The notes under the pieces were generated by a model. The model was not told where the DNA came from, made no database searches, and was given only the letters and a program-made list of their open reading frames with translations. The position numbers were made by a program, and so were the translations under genes. Shown here in pieces: positions 1-9,469 of a stretch of 64,000 bases of DNA. This DNA comes from an uncultured Caulobacterales bacterium (GTDB taxonomy: Bacteria > Pseudomonadota > Alphaproteobacteria > Caulobacterales > Caulobacteraceae), in the NCBI GenBank assembly GCA_903900155.1, contig CAIUMD010000062.1, positions 124,001 through 188,000 on the forward strand, given 5' to 3'. Position 1 is the stretch's first letter. The number at the start of each line of letters is the position of its first letter.

Positions 1-196
1 TGGGCGGCAGATTCCGACGCCGAGCACGGCGGTGGGCGCGGTTCTGGGCGGTCCGCTGGACATGCGCCTTCCGAGCGTCGGCGAACGCGTCCGCGGCGGC
101 CTTGTACGCACTGCCGGGGGCGCCAACGACCTGATGCGCCAAACGTCGCACAGGAATTGGCAGGCCACGCCAGAGCGCAAGGAGGGAAGACTTCAT
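1..196 (-). CDS. hypothetical protein, N-terminal part, truncated by window edge
   Basis: Open frame on minus strand from ATG (194-196) to window edge without a stop: MKSSLLALWRGLPIPVRRLAHQVVGAPGSAYKAAADAF... Confidence 0.4.
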   Translation of the reverse strand, partial: MKSSLLALWRGLPIPVRRLAHQVVGAPGSAYKAAADAFADARKAHVQRTAQNRAHRRARRRNLPP

Positions 197-364
197 GGCG
201 TGTGCGTACAGTATCTGATCACCGTCTGGGTGGACCTATAGCGGTTCGCGGCGCGAACGCGCCACGGGAAAGGCGTTTGTTTCAAATTGTGGTGGCAACT
301 TGTCAGCGACGACGTTTCGGTGCAGCAATCGGTTTGTTCGGGAAGGCTCGGCAGCGAGGGATGC

Positions 365-1900
365 GTGTCGACTGAGTGGAACGCTGGCTACGTCACTGAC
401 GTGAATTACACCTTTGGCTACTACGGTGAGCTCAATCCTCTCCGTTGTCGCCTGCCATTACTGTTGGTCGGGCGCCACGCGCCGAAGATCGAAAATGCTT
501 GCGAGCTGGGCTTTGGCCAGGGTTTGTCGGTCTCGATCCATGCCGCGGCTCAGCCCGGCATCAATTGGTACGGCACCGACTTTAATCCTTCGCAGGCCGC
601 TTTCGCCTCGGAAATGGTCCGGTTGTCCGGGGCCGAGGCCAAGCTCTATGACGAGGCCTTCGCCGATTTCTGCGCGCGTCCGGATCTGCCGGACTTCGAC
701 TTTATCGGCCTGCACGGCATCTGGACCTGGATCTCGGACGCCAACCGCGCCGTGTTGGTGGATTTCATTCGCCGCAAGCTGCGCCCGGGTGGCGTGCTCT
801 ATATCTCCTACAACACCCTGCCGGGCTGGTCGGGCTCTGCGCCGATCCGTCACCTGATGAAGCGCCATGCTGACGTGATGGGCGCGCCCGGCCAGGGCAT
901 TATCGGCCAGACCGACGCGGCGCTGAACTTCATCGATCAGTTCGTGGCGCTGGATCCCCTCTATTCCAAGACCAACCCGGCCGCTGTCGAGCGCCTCAAG
1001 CAGGTCAGGAACCAGGACCGCAAGTATCTGGCCCATGAGTACATGAACCGCGACTGGCACCCCATGTACTTCGCCGACCTGGAAAATTGGTTGAGCGACG
1101 CCAAGGTCGGCTTCGCAGGGTCCGCGCACTCGCTCGATAACCTGCAGGAGGTGAACCTGACGCCGCAGCAGGCGGAGTTCATACGCAACATTCCTGACGT
1201 CTCGTTGCGCGAGACGATCCGCGACTATTGCGTCAATCAGCAGTTCCGGCGGGACTACTGGATCCGCGGCGTGCGCAATCTGGTCGGCCACGAGCAAGTG
1301 GCGGCGTTGCGTGAGGAGCGGATCGTGTTGACCTCGGCGCGCGAAGACCTGCCGACCAAGGTGCGCGGCGTGCTGGGCGAGGCGTCGCTGATCGACACGA
1401 TCTACGGCCCGATCTTCGAACTGTTGCTGGACCACAAGCCGCACACGATCGAGGAGATCGAGGCCCATGTCGCGCTCAGGGGCGTCAACTTCGCTCAGCT
1501 GATGTCCGCCCTGACGATCTTGTTTGGGCTGAACGCGCTCAGCCCCGCCGCCCCGGGACAGGATATCTCCAAGGCCAAAACCCGCACGAACGCTTTCAAC
1601 AAGGCGATCGCGCGTCGATCGCTCGCGGCGGGCGACATCGGCGTGCTGGCCTCGCCAGTGACAGGCGGCGGCATTTCCGCCTCGCGGTTCCAGCAGCTGT
1701 TCTGGCTGTCCAAGCAGAGCGGCGGCAAGACGCCCGCCGATTGGGCCCAGTTCGCGTGGTCGGTGCTGCAGGCGCAAGGGCAGGCGATCATCAAGGATGG
1801 TGTTGCGCTGCAGGGCGACGCCAATCTGACCGAGCTAAGGGCCCAGGCCGATGCGTGGAACTCCAAGGCCCTGCCTGTCTGGAGCGCTTTGGGCGTCTGA
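365..1900 (+). CDS. class I SAM-dependent methyltransferase with C-terminal methyltransferase regulatory domain
   Basis: CELGFGQGLSVSIHAAAQP SAM motif; DVSLRETIRDYCVNQQFRRDYWIRGV resembles MethyTransf_Reg; GTG start (VSTEWNAGYV) preferred over ATG 287. Confidence 0.8.
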   Translation: MSTEWNAGYVTDVNYTFGYYGELNPLRCRLPLLLVGRHAPKIENACELGFGQGLSVSIHAAAQPGINWYGTDFNPSQAAFASEMVRLSGAEAKLYDEAFADFCARPDLPDFDFIGLHGIWTWISDANRAVLVDFIRRKLRPGGVLYISYNTLPGWSGSAPIRHLMKRHADVMGAPGQGIIGQTDAALNFIDQFVALDPLYSKTNPAAVERLKQVRNQDRKYLAHEYMNRDWHPMYFADLENWLSDAKVGFAGSAHSLDNLQEVNLTPQQAEFIRNIPDVSLRETIRDYCVNQQFRRDYWIRGVRNLVGHEQVAALREERIVLTSAREDLPTKVRGVLGEASLIDTIYGPIFELLLDHKPHTIEEIEAHVALRGVNFAQLMSALTILFGLNALSPAAPGQDISKAKTRTNAFNKAIARRSLAAGDIGVLASPVTGGGISASRFQQLFWLSKQSGGKTPADWAQFAWSVLQAQGQAIIKDGVALQGDANLTELRAQADAWNSKALPVWSALGV

Positions 1901-2356
1901 TCATTCTCGTTAGGCGAGAGTTCTTGCCGCCAGAGCCGGGAATGATCTGTCGGCGTCGCCTCGCAAAAGGCGCGCCGAGTTCGCCTAGCTGGAGAATGGT
2001 CGCAAAACCTTCAAGCGATTTCACCTCCAACGGAAGCGTTTGGAAGTAAAGTTCAGCATCGATCTCAGGGCATGGTCATTCTTGTAGTGTTTATCCTTCA
2101 ATGTTGGATAAGAGCATTGTTGAGTAAACCTTTCTTGCAGAACTTAATAAATTGAATGGCTGGGGAGGCCTTCGTCGGCGGTTGGCGGCTGGCGCTCGAT
2201 ATTGTGGGCTCGGCTGCGGGAATCTCGTCGGAGCGTTGCAATAGCGGAAGTTGCAACACGAATTCACGACGAAATGTCGGTTTCCCGTAGCTAGGTGGTT
2301 GCGAAACCCCTCGGGTTAAGGTATGAAGAACTTGTCTACCCACAAGACTTCCCATT

Positions 2357-2389
2357 AGCCCCGCCGGAGACCAAGTCACCGGCGGGGCT
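2357..2389. terminator. intrinsic terminator-like hairpin, probably bidirectional
   Basis: 11-bp stem AGCCCCGCCGG / CCGGCGGGGCT, 3' of the DUF599 gene on the minus strand. Confidence 0.6.
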
Positions 2390-2487
2390 TATTGCATTCG
2401 GGGTCTTGGTGTTCGCGGCCAATTGAACGCCGCGCCCAGGGCGACGTTCCTCCGGCCACGCTTTCGTGTCCCTAAATCCGGTTTGGT

Positions 2488-3237
2488 CTAGATCCGGTCT
2501 TCGGGCGGCGGCGGGTTCAGGCGCGTCAGGTGCGGGCCATGGACGACCGGCTGGCGCTCCAGGATCTGGCGCACCTTGCGCACCGCCGTCGAGGCGCGGC
2601 TCCGACGCTGGCGCCAGAGCAGCAGGGTCATGGCCCCCACGGTGGCGCACAGAAAGGGCAAGGGGCCCAGCAGCCACACGGCGGCCGCCAGGGCGAAGTA
2701 GTAGGCCCGGACGCCGGCGTTGAAGGCCGACAGGGCGGGGTTGAGGATGCCGCCTGCCGCTTCCGCATATTCGGCCTGCACGGCCGGCGGCGCCCACATC
2801 GGCGCGGCGCCGATCGCGGCCAGGCAGTAGTTCATCTGGCGGATCGACCAGATGAAGTCGAGCAGGCCACGCGCCAGGGCGATCAAAACCAAACCGAGCT
2901 TGATCTGGAACATCATCGGCGTGGTCTTGGCCAGCACGGCCAGGCCCTCGACGCTCTTCCAGGCGGTGTCGCCGCCGAACAGCACGCCGGCCGCCGCGGC
3001 GATCAGGATCAGGTTCGACGAGGCGAAGAAGCTGGCCGAGTTGATCGCGTGGCCCAAGAGCTGGCCGTCCAGCAGGGCGATCTCGCGCACCGCCATCTCC
3101 TGCATCCACCGGCGGCGGATCACGGTCATGTCGGTGTTCAGCACGCCGCCGCCTTCGCCCAGGCGCTTGAGCATGGGCTCGTACAGCAGCCAGCAGGCGG
3201 CGAAGACGGTCAGGACGATGGTATCAAGCACGTGCAT
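2488..3237 (-). CDS. DUF599 family membrane protein
   Basis: 249 aa, MHVLDTIVLTVFAACWLLYEPMLKRL..., multiple TM segments, DUF599-like. Confidence 0.75.
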   Translation of the reverse strand: MHVLDTIVLTVFAACWLLYEPMLKRLGEGGGVLNTDMTVIRRRWMQEMAVREIALLDGQLLGHAINSASFFASSNLILIAAAAGVLFGGDTAWKSVEGLAVLAKTTPMMFQIKLGLVLIALARGLLDFIWSIRQMNYCLAAIGAAPMWAPPAVQAEYAEAAGGILNPALSAFNAGVRAYYFALAAAVWLLGPLPFLCATVGAMTLLLWRQRRSRASTAVRKVRQILERQPVVHGPHLTRLNPPPPEDRI

Positions 3238-3291
3238 GACGGTTTTCTAGCCCGACAAACAGAGTCGGAAAACGGGGTTCAGTCCCAGTGA

Positions 3292-4731
3292 TCAGTCCTC
3301 GTGGATCAGGCTGTGATGCCGGGTGTCCTTCAGGATGACGGAGCAGATCAGGCCCAGGGTCATCACCCCGGCGACATAGAGGTAGAAGGTGCTCTCCAGC
3401 CCGCCGTGCTTGAAGGCCAGGGCGACCATCTCGGCCGTGCCGCCAAACAGCACATTGGCCAGGGCGTAGGGCAGAGCCACGCCCAAGGCGCGGATTTCGG
3501 CCGGGAACATCTCGGCCTTCACCACCGCGCTGATCGAGGTGTAGCAGGACTGGAAGGTCATGCCGGCCAGGATCAGGACGAGGGCCGTGGTCACCGAGGC
3601 GGTCTGGCTGACGCCGGTCATGATCGGCCAGATGGTCAGGGCGCCGCCGCCGAAGGCCAGGATCAGCATCGGCCTGCGCCCGAAGCGGTCCGACAGCCAG
3701 CCGGCCAGGGGCTGCAGCAGCATGAAGCCGATCATCGACAGGGCGCTGATCTCGGACGCCTGGCCCTTGGAAAAACCGGCTGTGTTGACCAGGAACTTCT
3801 GCATGTAGGTGGTGTAGACATAGAAGGTCAGCGAGCCGCCGGCCGTCAGGCCCATGATCAGCAGGCTTTCGCGCGGATGGCGGCGCACCAGCGGCACGAT
3901 CAGCGACACGAAGAACAGCACCAGGAACACCGCGCCCAGGATCTGGCCCGGCCGGGCCAGCGGGCCAGTGGTGACACCCAGGACGCCCGAGATCACGGTC
4001 AGGACCAGAAACACCGCCGCGCTGATCACCTGGCCGCGCGACAGGGTTTCGCGCTGGGCCGGGCGCTTGAAGGCGATGCTCTCTTCCAGCCCGCGCCGGA
4101 TCCAGAACACCACCACGGCCAGCAGGGCGCCGATGACAAACGGCACGCGCCAGGCCCAGGCTTTCAACTCGGCCTCGCCCAGGAAACGCTGCAAGATGAT
4201 CAGCACGGCCAAGGCCAGCAGTTGCCCGGCGATCAGGGTCACGTAGTGGAAGCTGGACCAGAAGCCCCGGCGGGCCTTGCCGGCCATCTCGCTCATATAG
4301 GTGGCGCTGGCGCCGTACTCGCCGCCGACCGACAGGCCTTGCAGCACGCGCGCGAACAGCAGGATAGCGGGCGCCCACAGGCCAATGGTCTTGAAGCCGG
4401 GGGTGATGGCGATGATCAGCGCCCCGCCGCACATCAGGGCCACCGAGACCGACAGGGCCGCGCGGCGGCCAGCATGGTCGGCATAGAGCCCCATCAGCCA
4501 GGCGCCGATCGGGCGCGCGACAAAGCCCAGGAAGAACACCGCCGCCGCCTGCAGCAACTGCACGGTCTGGTCGCCCTTGGGAAAGAAGGCGGGCGCGAAG
4601 TACAGCGTGAAGGCGGCGTAGGCGAACCAGTCGTACCACTCGACCAGATTGCCGGCCGAGCCGCCCAGGATGGCCTTGGCGCGGGCCAGCGGCGAGAGGC
4701 GCGTGCTGGCCGCTTCGGCGGTCGCCGTCAT
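3292..4731 (-). CDS. MFS transporter (metabolite:H+ symporter, KgtP/ProP-like)
   Basis: GNLVEWYDWFAYAAFTLYFAPAFFP and DRFGRRP signature; start at MTATAEAAS within ORF 3292..4776. Confidence 0.85.
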   Translation of the reverse strand: MTATAEAASTRLSPLARAKAILGGSAGNLVEWYDWFAYAAFTLYFAPAFFPKGDQTVQLLQAAAVFFLGFVARPIGAWLMGLYADHAGRRAALSVSVALMCGGALIIAITPGFKTIGLWAPAILLFARVLQGLSVGGEYGASATYMSEMAGKARRGFWSSFHYVTLIAGQLLALAVLIILQRFLGEAELKAWAWRVPFVIGALLAVVVFWIRRGLEESIAFKRPAQRETLSRGQVISAAVFLVLTVISGVLGVTTGPLARPGQILGAVFLVLFFVSLIVPLVRRHPRESLLIMGLTAGGSLTFYVYTTYMQKFLVNTAGFSKGQASEISALSMIGFMLLQPLAGWLSDRFGRRPMLILAFGGGALTIWPIMTGVSQTASVTTALVLILAGMTFQSCYTSISAVVKAEMFPAEIRALGVALPYALANVLFGGTAEMVALAFKHGGLESTFYLYVAGVMTLGLICSVILKDTRHHSLIHED

Positions 4732-4795
4732 GTGGATCTCCCCTCGCGTTGCGAAGGGGAGATTAGGCGAACCCAAGTTTAGGGCAAGACGCTCG

Positions 4796-4951
4796 CTAGA
4801 TCCTGCCCAGCAGGACCAGGATAATCAGAATAACCAGGATCAGGCCCAGGCCGCCGCTGGGGAAATAGCCCCACGAACGGCTGTGGCCCCAGGTCGGCAG
4901 CGCGCCGATCAGGGCCAGGATCAGGATGATGATGAGGATCGTGCCAAGCAT
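4796..4951 (-). CDS. DUF3309-like small membrane protein (51 aa)
   Basis: MLGTILIIILILALIGALPTWGHSRSWGYFPSGGLGLILVILIILVLLGRI; absent from supplied ORF track because it is short. Confidence 0.8.
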   Translation of the reverse strand: MLGTILIIILILALIGALPTWGHSRSWGYFPSGGLGLILVILIILVLLGRI

Positions 4952-5057
4952 GGTCCGAAGTTTCCCTCCAATCCCGCGTCAGCCACCGTGGCGACGCTGG
5001 GTTCAGAACTTCGGAATTCTTGGCGTCGCTTGTCGGTTCCGCGCCAAAAGGTTCCCG

Positions 5058-5441
5058 TCAGGCGGGGGTGTCTTCGGCCTTTCTCAGCTTGATGGCCCAC
5101 AGGGCGCCGATCACGCCGCCCTTCACGCGCGGCAGCAGCAGCAAGGTGAGGGCCGCCAGCGGGATCAGGGTCAGCGGCGCGACCAGCCATGGCGAGGCTT
5201 CCCAGATCCAGGGGAAGAACAGCAGCGGCGCGACCAGCAGGTGGCCGACCAGCAGGATGGTGAAATAGGCCGGACCGTCATCGGCCGGATAGCGGCCCAG
5301 TTCGTGCCCGCAGGCTTCGCACTCGGGATCGACCTTCAGGTAGCGCATGTACAGGCGACCGTCACCGCAGTTGGGGCAACGGTGCATCAGGCCGCGCTTG
5401 AGGCCGGTCAGAAGGGACGGGGAGGGCTGGGACTCTGACAT
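5058..5441 (-). CDS. DUF983 family protein
   Basis: GLMHRCPNCGDGRLYMRYLKVDPECEACGHEL zinc-ribbon-like motif plus two TM segments. Confidence 0.85.
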   Translation of the reverse strand: MSESQPSPSLLTGLKRGLMHRCPNCGDGRLYMRYLKVDPECEACGHELGRYPADDGPAYFTILLVGHLLVAPLLFFPWIWEASPWLVAPLTLIPLAALTLLLLPRVKGGVIGALWAIKLRKAEDTPA

Positions 5442-5667
5442 GGGCGCTCATATGCGCCTTCGGGCGCGGCGAGAAAAGGGCGACCAGCCGTCGCACGGCG
5501 ACGATTTGTCCAGGATCTACGTAAGTATCGGTGAACTTGTTCCTGGATCTTATCGCGACAACGTCATGCAAACGATGCCGCGGTGATCTTTCGATCTGGT
5601 CCTGGTTAATGAAGAATAGTTTCCGGACCGGTGTTCCTGGAATTGGAGTCCTCGATCCGGGGTCTTT

Positions 5668-5692
5668 GGAACTGTGACGACGCGCTGACGTT
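5668..5692 (+). promoter_or_regulatory. candidate EcfG/SigT (general stress response) promoter
   Basis: GGAAC-N16-CGTT (GGAACTGTGACGACGCGCTGACGTT), 31 bp upstream of small ORF 5723. Confidence 0.6.
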
Positions 5693-5722
5693 GATCGCCT
5701 GTTCTGAAAAGTGGAGGCGAGC

Positions 5723-5890
5723 ATGACGCCCGACCCGCGAAAACCCACCGATTCGGGCGCTGAGCCGCCTCGCAGGGGCGAGGCGGCTTCCAAGGCCGAA
5801 CACGCCGTCCGCCACGCGCCGCAAGGCGCCGTCGCTCCGCACGAGAAGCGGACGATCGGCGCTGAAACCTCGCGTGAGGAAGACGCGTGA
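5723..5890 (+). CDS. small hypothetical protein (55 aa), putative stress-regulated
   Basis: MTPDPRKPTDSGAEPPRRGEAASKAEHAVRHAPQGAVAPHEKRTIGAETSREEDA; RBS-like GTGGAGGCGA upstream; EcfG-type promoter. Confidence 0.6.
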   Translation: MTPDPRKPTDSGAEPPRRGEAASKAEHAVRHAPQGAVAPHEKRTIGAETSREEDA

Positions 5891-5897
5891 GCCTGAC

Positions 5898-6035
5898 TTA
5901 GTGCTTGGCTTCGCGGGCGGCGCCGGCGACGGCCTTGCCCGCCGACGAGACGTCGCGACCGGCGCCTTCGATGGTGTTGCAGGCCGAGACCAGCAGGGCG
6001 GCCGCGGCGGCGGCCAGGACGACGATCTTACGCAT
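5898..6035 (-). CDS. entericidin A/B-like small lipoprotein (45 aa)
   Basis: MRKIVVLAAAAAALLVSACNTIEGAGRDVSSAGKAVAGAAREAKH: lipobox VSAC, entericidin NTIEGAG motif. Confidence 0.85.
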   Translation of the reverse strand: MRKIVVLAAAAAALLVSACNTIEGAGRDVSSAGKAVAGAAREAKH

Positions 6036-6118
6036 GAATTGAAGCTCCAGCTTGGAAGGCGCGGGACCTTAAGCTTAGGCCGCACCAAGCTTCAAGAGGG
6101 CCCGGCGCGGCTTTGGCT

Positions 6119-6718
6119 TTAGCGAACGCGGCGGACCGAGCTGATCTGGTCGTTCCACTCGCGGGGCAGGATGGCCTGGTCGGCGTCGAGACGGCTGCAG
6201 CGGCCCTGGTAGTTGGCGTGCTCGCAGATCTCCCAGCGACCGCCGGTGCGGCCGATCTGGATCGACGAGGCCTTGTCGTTGAACTTGACCGCGCCCAGGT
6301 CGGGCATGTCGCCGTTCACCTCGAAGGCGCGGCCCTGGTACTGCGGATCCTCGAACAGCACGACGCCGCCGCGACCACCGCCGCCATTGTTCCAGCCGCC
6401 GCCATTGTTGCCGCCGCCACCGTTCCAGCCGCCATTGCCGCCACCGCCGTAGCCGACGCATTGCAGGCGGCCGTCGCGGTTCTCCAGGCCCTGGCCGCCG
6501 CAGTCGCGGGTGCGGGCGCTGGACCATTCGAAGCCGCCGCGGCTGGTCTGGCATCGCGCCCAGACCTGGCCGTTGAAGGCGGTGATGTCACGGCACGACT
6601 GGGTATAGGAGCCGCGCGGCGGATCGTCGTAGCGGCCGTTCCAGCTGGGCGCCTGGGCCGAAGCCGCGCCAGCCAGCAGGAGGGTGGAAAGGACCGCGAG
6701 GCCGAGGGTCTTGTGCAT
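6119..6718 (-). CDS. secreted beta/gamma-crystallin-fold protein with Gly-rich linker
   Basis: Signal peptide; C-terminal VVLFEDPQYQGRAFEVNGDMPDL and WEICEHANYQGRCSRLD; central GGGGNGGWNGGGGNN linker. Confidence 0.75.
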   Translation of the reverse strand: MHKTLGLAVLSTLLLAGAASAQAPSWNGRYDDPPRGSYTQSCRDITAFNGQVWARCQTSRGGFEWSSARTRDCGGQGLENRDGRLQCVGYGGGGNGGWNGGGGNNGGGWNNGGGGRGGVVLFEDPQYQGRAFEVNGDMPDLGAVKFNDKASSIQIGRTGGRWEICEHANYQGRCSRLDADQAILPREWNDQISSVRRVR

Positions 6719-6805
6719 ATCGGTTTCCCCACCGAAAGGCGTCGTTGTTGACGCCAGCTAGCCGTCCCCCAACTGAACGGCGGCTGAACGGCGAAGTTTT
6801 AGCCC

Positions 6806-8923
6806 TCAGCGGTCCTGTGGGCGATAGTCAGCCTGGACGCGCCCTTTCAGCTGGGCCTCGGTGAACCGGACGGGCTTGGTCTTCATGGCCACGAACAGCG
6901 GTGTCTGGTCGGCATAGTGGGGCGACCGGGCGTCCAGCGTGGCCGAGCCGAACTGGTGGATGCTCTCCGAATGGAGCTGGCCGGCTTTGTCCCAGGTGAC
7001 GAACATGATGAAGGTGTCGCCGCCGTCGGCGGTGGTGGTGCCGTCCTTCTGGGGCTTGCCCCACACCGAGCGATAGGTATCGGCCGCGCCGTCGATGGCC
7101 AGGTTCACGGTCCCACGCCGGATGCGGTTGACCTGGCCCCACTCCGGATCCAGGCGGCCGAAGTGGGTCTTCAACTGAGTGATCGCCGCGCGCAGGCTGT
7201 CGACCGGCGCCGGGGCGGGATCGCCGTTGTTGCGGGCGAAGAGGATCGGCTGGGTCATCAGCGCCGCCAGGGCCGCGCCGCGATTGTGCACATCGGCCCG
7301 CTTGTCCCAGGCGCGCAGGATCTGCTGAGCCTTGGCCAGATCGGCGTCGCCCTTGGGATCGATGGCGGTGACCTCGCGGACCATCTGCATCACCGACGAT
7401 CGATCGCTGAAGGCGATGTCGAACTTGTGGGCCCGGAAACTCTCGTCGGTGATCGCCTGGTCGGTCCCGAAGGTCTCCAGAGCCCGCCAGGCGCGGTTGG
7501 TCATGTTAGTCTGCAGGCCCATCGAGGCGGGGAAGGCCTCGGACTTCAGATTATCGGCCGCCTCGCTGGCCTGGAACGGCGTGTTGTTGGAGTTGAAGAC
7601 TAGGCCCGACTTCGGATTCCACAGCTGCGGGGTCTGGTCGACAGGGCGGTAGCCCTGCCAGATCAGGTCCGAGCGATCGCCGGGCACGATGCCGCTCCAG
7701 TCGGCTTGCACCGTGCGGTTCGGATACTGGCCGTTGTGCACGAAGCCGATGTTCCCGGCCGCGTCGCCATAGACATAGTTCAGGCTGGGGATGGCGTGGG
7801 TGGCGATCGCGGCGCGCCATTCGTCCATCGTGCGCGCCCGGTTCAGCCGCCAATACTGCAAGGGCTGGCGCCACTCGCCCATGCCGGCGTAGCGGATGGC
7901 GAAGACGCCGTGATCGGTCTCCAGCACCGGCCCATGCACCGAGCGCAGCACGGCCTTCTTAACCGGCAGGACGATGGGGCCCAGGAGCTTGACGCGCAGG
8001 GTGACGGTGCGCCGGTCGAAGTCCTTCCACTGGCCGTCCAGGCGGTACTGGTTCTTGTTCGCCGGGTTGAGGGTCAGGCGGTAGATGTCCACCAGGTCGG
8101 GCTTGGAGACCGTATTGGCCCAGCCCAGCGTGGCGTTGTGCCCGTGCAGCATGAACGGCGAGCCGGGGAAGAAGCCGCCGGCCACGTGCCAGCCCTGGCC
8201 GCTCTCGATCACCGCCTCGTACCACGCCACCGGGCCGGTATAGGGCTGGTGCGAATTGACCAGCAGCCGGGTGGCGCCGTCAGCGCTGCGGGTTGGCGCG
8301 GTCGCCAAGCCGTTGGAGCCTTTCGGCGGCGGGCTCTTCTCGGCCCCATCTTTGTTTTGGGGCGCGGTCAGGTGCTTCAGCTCGGTGTCCAGGCCGTAGA
8401 AGAACGGCTGCTTGAAGATGAAGCCGGCCTCAATGTCCTGGCCGGTCAGGGGAAGTAGGCCTGCCTTCACCTTCTCAGGGTGCTTGGCGGCATAGACGCT
8501 GACCCCGTCGGCATAGGCCTCCATGATCTTGCGCAGGTCGGCGGGCAACTGGGCGTAGTGGTCGTTGGTGGTCTTCCAGACGTCCAGCAGGGCGACGACA
8601 TAGTCGGTCGGCGCGGCCTTGGCGCCCTTGTCGCGGGCCAGCACGCCGCGCGTGGCCAGCACCACGTCCTGCAAGGTGTCGAAATCGTCCTCGCTCTGGG
8701 CGAAGCCCAGGCCGAAGGCCGCGTCGGCGTCGGTCTTGCCCAGCACGTGCGGCACGCCCCATTCGTCGCGGCGGATGCGGACATCGTACGCCTTGGCCTT
8801 GTCCAGCAAAGCCTGGCGGGAAGGCGCCTTGGGCAGGCTGGCCTGGTCGATGACGATCAGCGCCGCGCCGGCCAGCACGACGAGCGCCAGCAGGGCGCCG
8901 ACCCCGCGCAGGATCCACTTCAT
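6806..8923 (-). CDS. penicillin acylase family protein (Ntn hydrolase; acyl-homoserine-lactone/aculeacin acylase-like)
   Basis: DEWGVPHVLGKTDADAAFGLGFAQSEDDF and GSNGLATAPTRSADGATRLLVNSHQPY (catalytic GSN motif); start at MKWILRG. Confidence 0.88.
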   Translation of the reverse strand: MKWILRGVGALLALVVLAGAALIVIDQASLPKAPSRQALLDKAKAYDVRIRRDEWGVPHVLGKTDADAAFGLGFAQSEDDFDTLQDVVLATRGVLARDKGAKAAPTDYVVALLDVWKTTNDHYAQLPADLRKIMEAYADGVSVYAAKHPEKVKAGLLPLTGQDIEAGFIFKQPFFYGLDTELKHLTAPQNKDGAEKSPPPKGSNGLATAPTRSADGATRLLVNSHQPYTGPVAWYEAVIESGQGWHVAGGFFPGSPFMLHGHNATLGWANTVSKPDLVDIYRLTLNPANKNQYRLDGQWKDFDRRTVTLRVKLLGPIVLPVKKAVLRSVHGPVLETDHGVFAIRYAGMGEWRQPLQYWRLNRARTMDEWRAAIATHAIPSLNYVYGDAAGNIGFVHNGQYPNRTVQADWSGIVPGDRSDLIWQGYRPVDQTPQLWNPKSGLVFNSNNTPFQASEAADNLKSEAFPASMGLQTNMTNRAWRALETFGTDQAITDESFRAHKFDIAFSDRSSVMQMVREVTAIDPKGDADLAKAQQILRAWDKRADVHNRGAALAALMTQPILFARNNGDPAPAPVDSLRAAITQLKTHFGRLDPEWGQVNRIRRGTVNLAIDGAADTYRSVWGKPQKDGTTTADGGDTFIMFVTWDKAGQLHSESIHQFGSATLDARSPHYADQTPLFVAMKTKPVRFTEAQLKGRVQADYRPQDR

Positions 8924-9084
8924 CCGAGCCTCCCCCATCCAGGCCTATGAGGCCCCTTGTTGATTACCGCTGATCATGAAGGGCGGCTTTCGTCGACGGA
9001 AGAGCCGGTTTCGACGAAAGCTGGTCGAAACCTCTGGATAACGTCGTTCGTCGTTCCTGGCTGTGCTGCCAGGTTCCACCGCCC

Positions 9085-9353
9085 GATGGTCGGTCTCGAT
9101 CTGCCCGACAACGTCGACGCGGTGATCACCCTCCAGAACTACCACGACATGCACTTAAAGCCGTTCCCCGGACGCCCTGCACCGCATCGACATTGCCCAG
9201 GTGAAGAGCGAGGTCGAGGCCGCCGGCTTCAAGCTGGAAAGCGAAAGCCCGCTGCTGGCCGACAAGGCCGACACCCACACGGTCAGCGTCTTCGACCTGT
9301 CGATCCGGGGGAAGACCGATCAGTTCATCCTGAAGTTCAGGAAGCCCAAATAG
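9085..9353 (+). pseudogene. remnant of class I SAM-dependent methyltransferase with internal deletion
   Basis: GLDLPDNVDAVITLQNYHDMHLKPFP in one frame joined near 9165-9172 to DALHRIDIAQVKSEVEAAGFKLESESPLLADKADTHTVSVFDLSIRGKTDQFILKFRKPK* in another. Confidence 0.7.
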
Positions 9354-9370
9354 GTCACCTCTGAGGGGTC

Positions 9371-9460
9371 GTCCTCGCCCTTCGACAGGCTCAGGGTGAG
9401 GACGACTTCAAGCGACTGTTCCAGTAGAAAACCTCATCCTGTGCTTGTCGAAGGACGAGG
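9371..9460. repeat. palindromic intergenic repeat, family A (copy 1)
   Basis: GTCCTCGCCCTTCGACAGGCTCAGGGTGAGGAC ... CCTCATCCTGTGCTTGTCGAAGGACGAGG inverted arms; recurs at 38904 and 40928. Confidence 0.85.
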
Positions 9461-9469
9461 TTTTCGGGC

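Noticed and set aside
458-1777. 439-aa minus-strand ORF
   Set aside because: Antisense to the methyltransferase, no domain signal
3224-4639. 471-aa minus-strand ORF
   Set aside because: Alternative frame of the MFS gene; Pro/Arg/Gly-rich nonsense composition
6350-6450. Short GCC-rich repeats, considered as a minisatellite
   Set aside because: They encode the Gly/Asn-rich linker of the crystallin-like protein
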